Positions 28,934-30,486 of a DNA stretch of 30,486 nucleotides are shown piece by piece. The stretch covers positions 1,047-31,532 of the forward strand of contig NW_003314490.1 in assembly GCF_000143415.4 (NCBI RefSeq). The letters are read 5' to 3'. The notes under the pieces are model-generated. The model was given only the letters and a program-made list of their open reading frames with translations, searched no databases and was not told the origin of the DNA. A program made the position numbers and the translations under genes. How positions within the stretch are numbered: the first letter of the stretch is position 1; each line of letters opens with the position of its first letter. Source of the stretch: Selaginella moellendorffii. Lineage: Eukaryota > Streptophyta > Lycopodiopsida > Selaginellales > Selaginellaceae.

Positions 28934-29407
28934 TTTCAGGAGCACATAGGAGTATATTCCTAGAATATTCTGACACGTGCGAGATTGTTTTGAGTTTCCT
29001 GGAGATCCAACCGTTAGATCACAACTAGATTTTACAGAATGGTATACAATGTCTTTCTTGATGACCCTACAAAGAAGCATCTCGATCGGACACCACATGA
29101 GACCACACGAGCCTTATAATGTTTCAGGGGCATTTGCCATAGATCCGACCGTTATTTTGCTCCAAGATTCTACATTTTGGTGTGCATTGACCTTTCCATC
29201 GACACTGCAAAGGGACATCACAATCAGATGCGGGATCACAAGAAACCAACTTCACTAACTCTGGTTTCACCAAGATCTACGTAAGGAGTTATGAAATGAA
29301 AGGACCCTCTCTATTGAAATGTGTTTATGGTTCTAGGGGCATTGTGACATATCAAAGGATTTTGCATCAAGTTCTGTATTTGCATGTTTATCAAGCTACT
29401 GAATTGC

Positions 29408-29432
29408 TAAACCCTAAACCCTAACCCTAAAC
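29408..29432. repeat. Short interstitial telomeric stretch
   Basis: CTAAACCCTAAACCCTAACC followed by CTAAA. Orientation matches the chromosome-end array. Confidence 0.85.
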
Positions 29433-29770
29433 ATGTGGCAAATGCTGCGTGAAGAAAGATGCCCTTTCTAGGCAAATGCTGTAAGAGGCAGATGCCGAGC
29501 AGATGTATCTCAGGCTAGCGAAGGGGACAAACGAAAGCTAGCTATAAACATGACGGGATGCAAATAGATTACTAGGCTGGTCCTGCGAAAATCAAAAACC
29601 ATAATTGAAAACATTGAAAATGCAAAAAGAAAGGTTTATAATATTTTTGAATTTTAAGCAACCAAATGAATGTAAGTAGGGCATGTGTTTGTAAATTTAA
29701 AAATGCCTCAACCACTTAAATTCCCAAGTAAATAAAGCTGTTTCTATTTTTGGTACAGGTAAACTTTATA

Positions 29771-29864
29771 GCGTGTGGGCTCATGCAATTTTGAACCCAA
29801 AAATGCACCAAAAAATGCTCGACTAGCATTATTCTTTGAATGGCGTGTGGCCTTATATTGCCAT
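29771..29864. repeat. Composite palindrome element, copy 2
   Basis: Same arrangement as copy 1: GCGTGTGGGCTCATGCAATT, AAAAATGCACCAAAAAATGC, then a palindrome at 29840-29864 whose second half has decayed (TATATTGCCAT). Probably a MITE-like unit whose termini are the palindromes. Confidence 0.8.
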
Positions 29865-30164
29865 AAATGGACGTACACACACAGCATAATTATTCCTTTA
29901 CACGGCAAATAATCTTGGCGCGGATCGCTGACATGGCATGGCAAAGTTCGAATCACTGACATGGCACAGTTGGATCGAGGCAAGGACATGATGTGACAAA
30001 GTTCAACGTCCGACAGCAAAGTCTAGAAGCTACTCAGTTTGAAATTTGTCAGAGGAATCATAAGATCTGGTTTGTCAGAGGATTTGATGTGATGTTCAAG
30101 CGTGTGTTATTTTTGAATTCTCGAACTCATTCCTAGGTCTATCATTTTTGTGCGCCGTGTTCTT

Positions 30165-30340
30165 GGTTCCGCTGAGCGCAGTGAGCGCTGCTTGTGTAAG
30201 CGGCGTTGTGAGCTGTGGTTTATGCGTCTACGAGCGGTTGCGGCATTGCGAGCGTCATTGCAAGCGGCAGTTTATGCGAGTGGCAGTTTGTGCGAGCGGC
30301 GCTACGAGCAGTTGCGGTGGTGCGAGCGGTGCTACGGTAC
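30165..30340. repeat. GAGCGGCG-type degenerate minisatellite
   Basis: Irregular repeats such as TGCGAGCGGCGCTACGAGCA and TGCGAGCGGTGCTACG. Similar in composition to the array at 28340-28510, but units differ. Confidence 0.65.
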
Positions 30341-30345
30341 GACTA

Positions 30346-30464
30346 ATGGTATGAGGGCTCATGCCATCTTGGGGCTTGCAAGTTCATCACTAGCATATTG
30401 CCAATAGTTTCTTTACCTGCCTATAGCTGTGTGTTTATCAAGATGGCATGAGGCCACATGCCAT
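30346..30464. repeat. Two 22-nt palindromes sharing a downstream tail
   Basis: Copies at 30346-30367 and 30443-30464 are each followed by CTTGGG, then CTTGCAA and TTCAT. The second runs to the window edge, so the true repeat unit extends beyond the palindrome on this side. Confidence 0.8.
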
Positions 30465-30486
30465 CTTGGGCCCTTGCAATTTCATG

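Larger units (their letters stand above)
28163..30486. other. Repeat-rich stretch without a supported gene
   Basis: Contains GCGAG-type minisatellites, duplicated 85-bp pieces, composite palindrome repeats and an interstitial telomere. Several short frames exist, but none resembles a known protein or carries splice structure. The promoter of the minus-strand gene is presumably at its left end. Confidence 0.55.

Noticed and set aside
1-30486. tRNA, rRNA or CRISPR arrays.
   Set aside because: No cloverleaf with a credible T-loop, no rRNA-like stretch and no regularly spaced direct repeats with unique spacers were seen.

Overview
This window is a chromosome end from a land plant that carries flagellar genes. 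It opens with (CCCTAAA)n, the plant-type telomere. The host-like genes have very short GT-AG introns (about 38-103 nt), and one gene looks like an axonemal dynein light-chain-domain protein, so the plant should make motile sperm. A lycophyte such as Selaginella fits best, but the sequence alone does not prove it.

Layout. 1-116: telomere. 117-1816: a 5'-truncated, telomere-capped Penelope-like retroelement (PLE). It keeps the C-terminal part of its reverse-transcriptase ORF, a repeat-bearing 3' UTR and a hammerhead ribozyme core. It sits on an older telomeric block (1817-1925). 1926-2214: a subtelomeric inverted-repeat array. 2309-6853 (+): a large pseudogene of a ParB-like/degenerate methyltransferase-like family with four in-frame stops. 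6854-7318: AT-rich DNA with large hairpins. 7319-12440 (-): a broken Ty3/gypsy fragment abutting a LINE that has ORF1 and an endonuclease but no reverse transcriptase. 12930-13465: an intron-containing pseudogene fragment. 14125-16064 (+): a four-exon restriction-endonuclease-like/kinase fusion resembling Crinkler-type proteins. One of its introns looks like a tandem duplication of exon sequence. 17440-18078: a complete non-autonomous hAT element with target-site duplication. 18799-21515 (+): the axonemal gene. Its 3' end is replaced by a 930-bp duplicate of part of the next gene, read antisense. 22546-27922 (-): a ten-exon intact or nearly intact gene joining a ParB-like domain, a methyltransferase-like region, acidic and repeat regions and an FCP1/NIF-type phosphatase-like domain. 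27978-30486: repeat-rich DNA with no clear gene.

The most unusual material is the ParB/methyltransferase-like/FCP1 gene together with a 22-nt near-palindrome (half-site ATGGCRTGNGG). I count at least 13 copies, all between 23.5 and 30.5 kb. Four lie inside short introns of that gene, two are in a coding exon, and the rest are upstream or intergenic. The gene's diverged paralogue at the left end shares one intron position but has no palindrome there.

Limits: splice sites and domain calls come from reading frames and motif recognition only. No alignment, profile search or RNA evidence was available.
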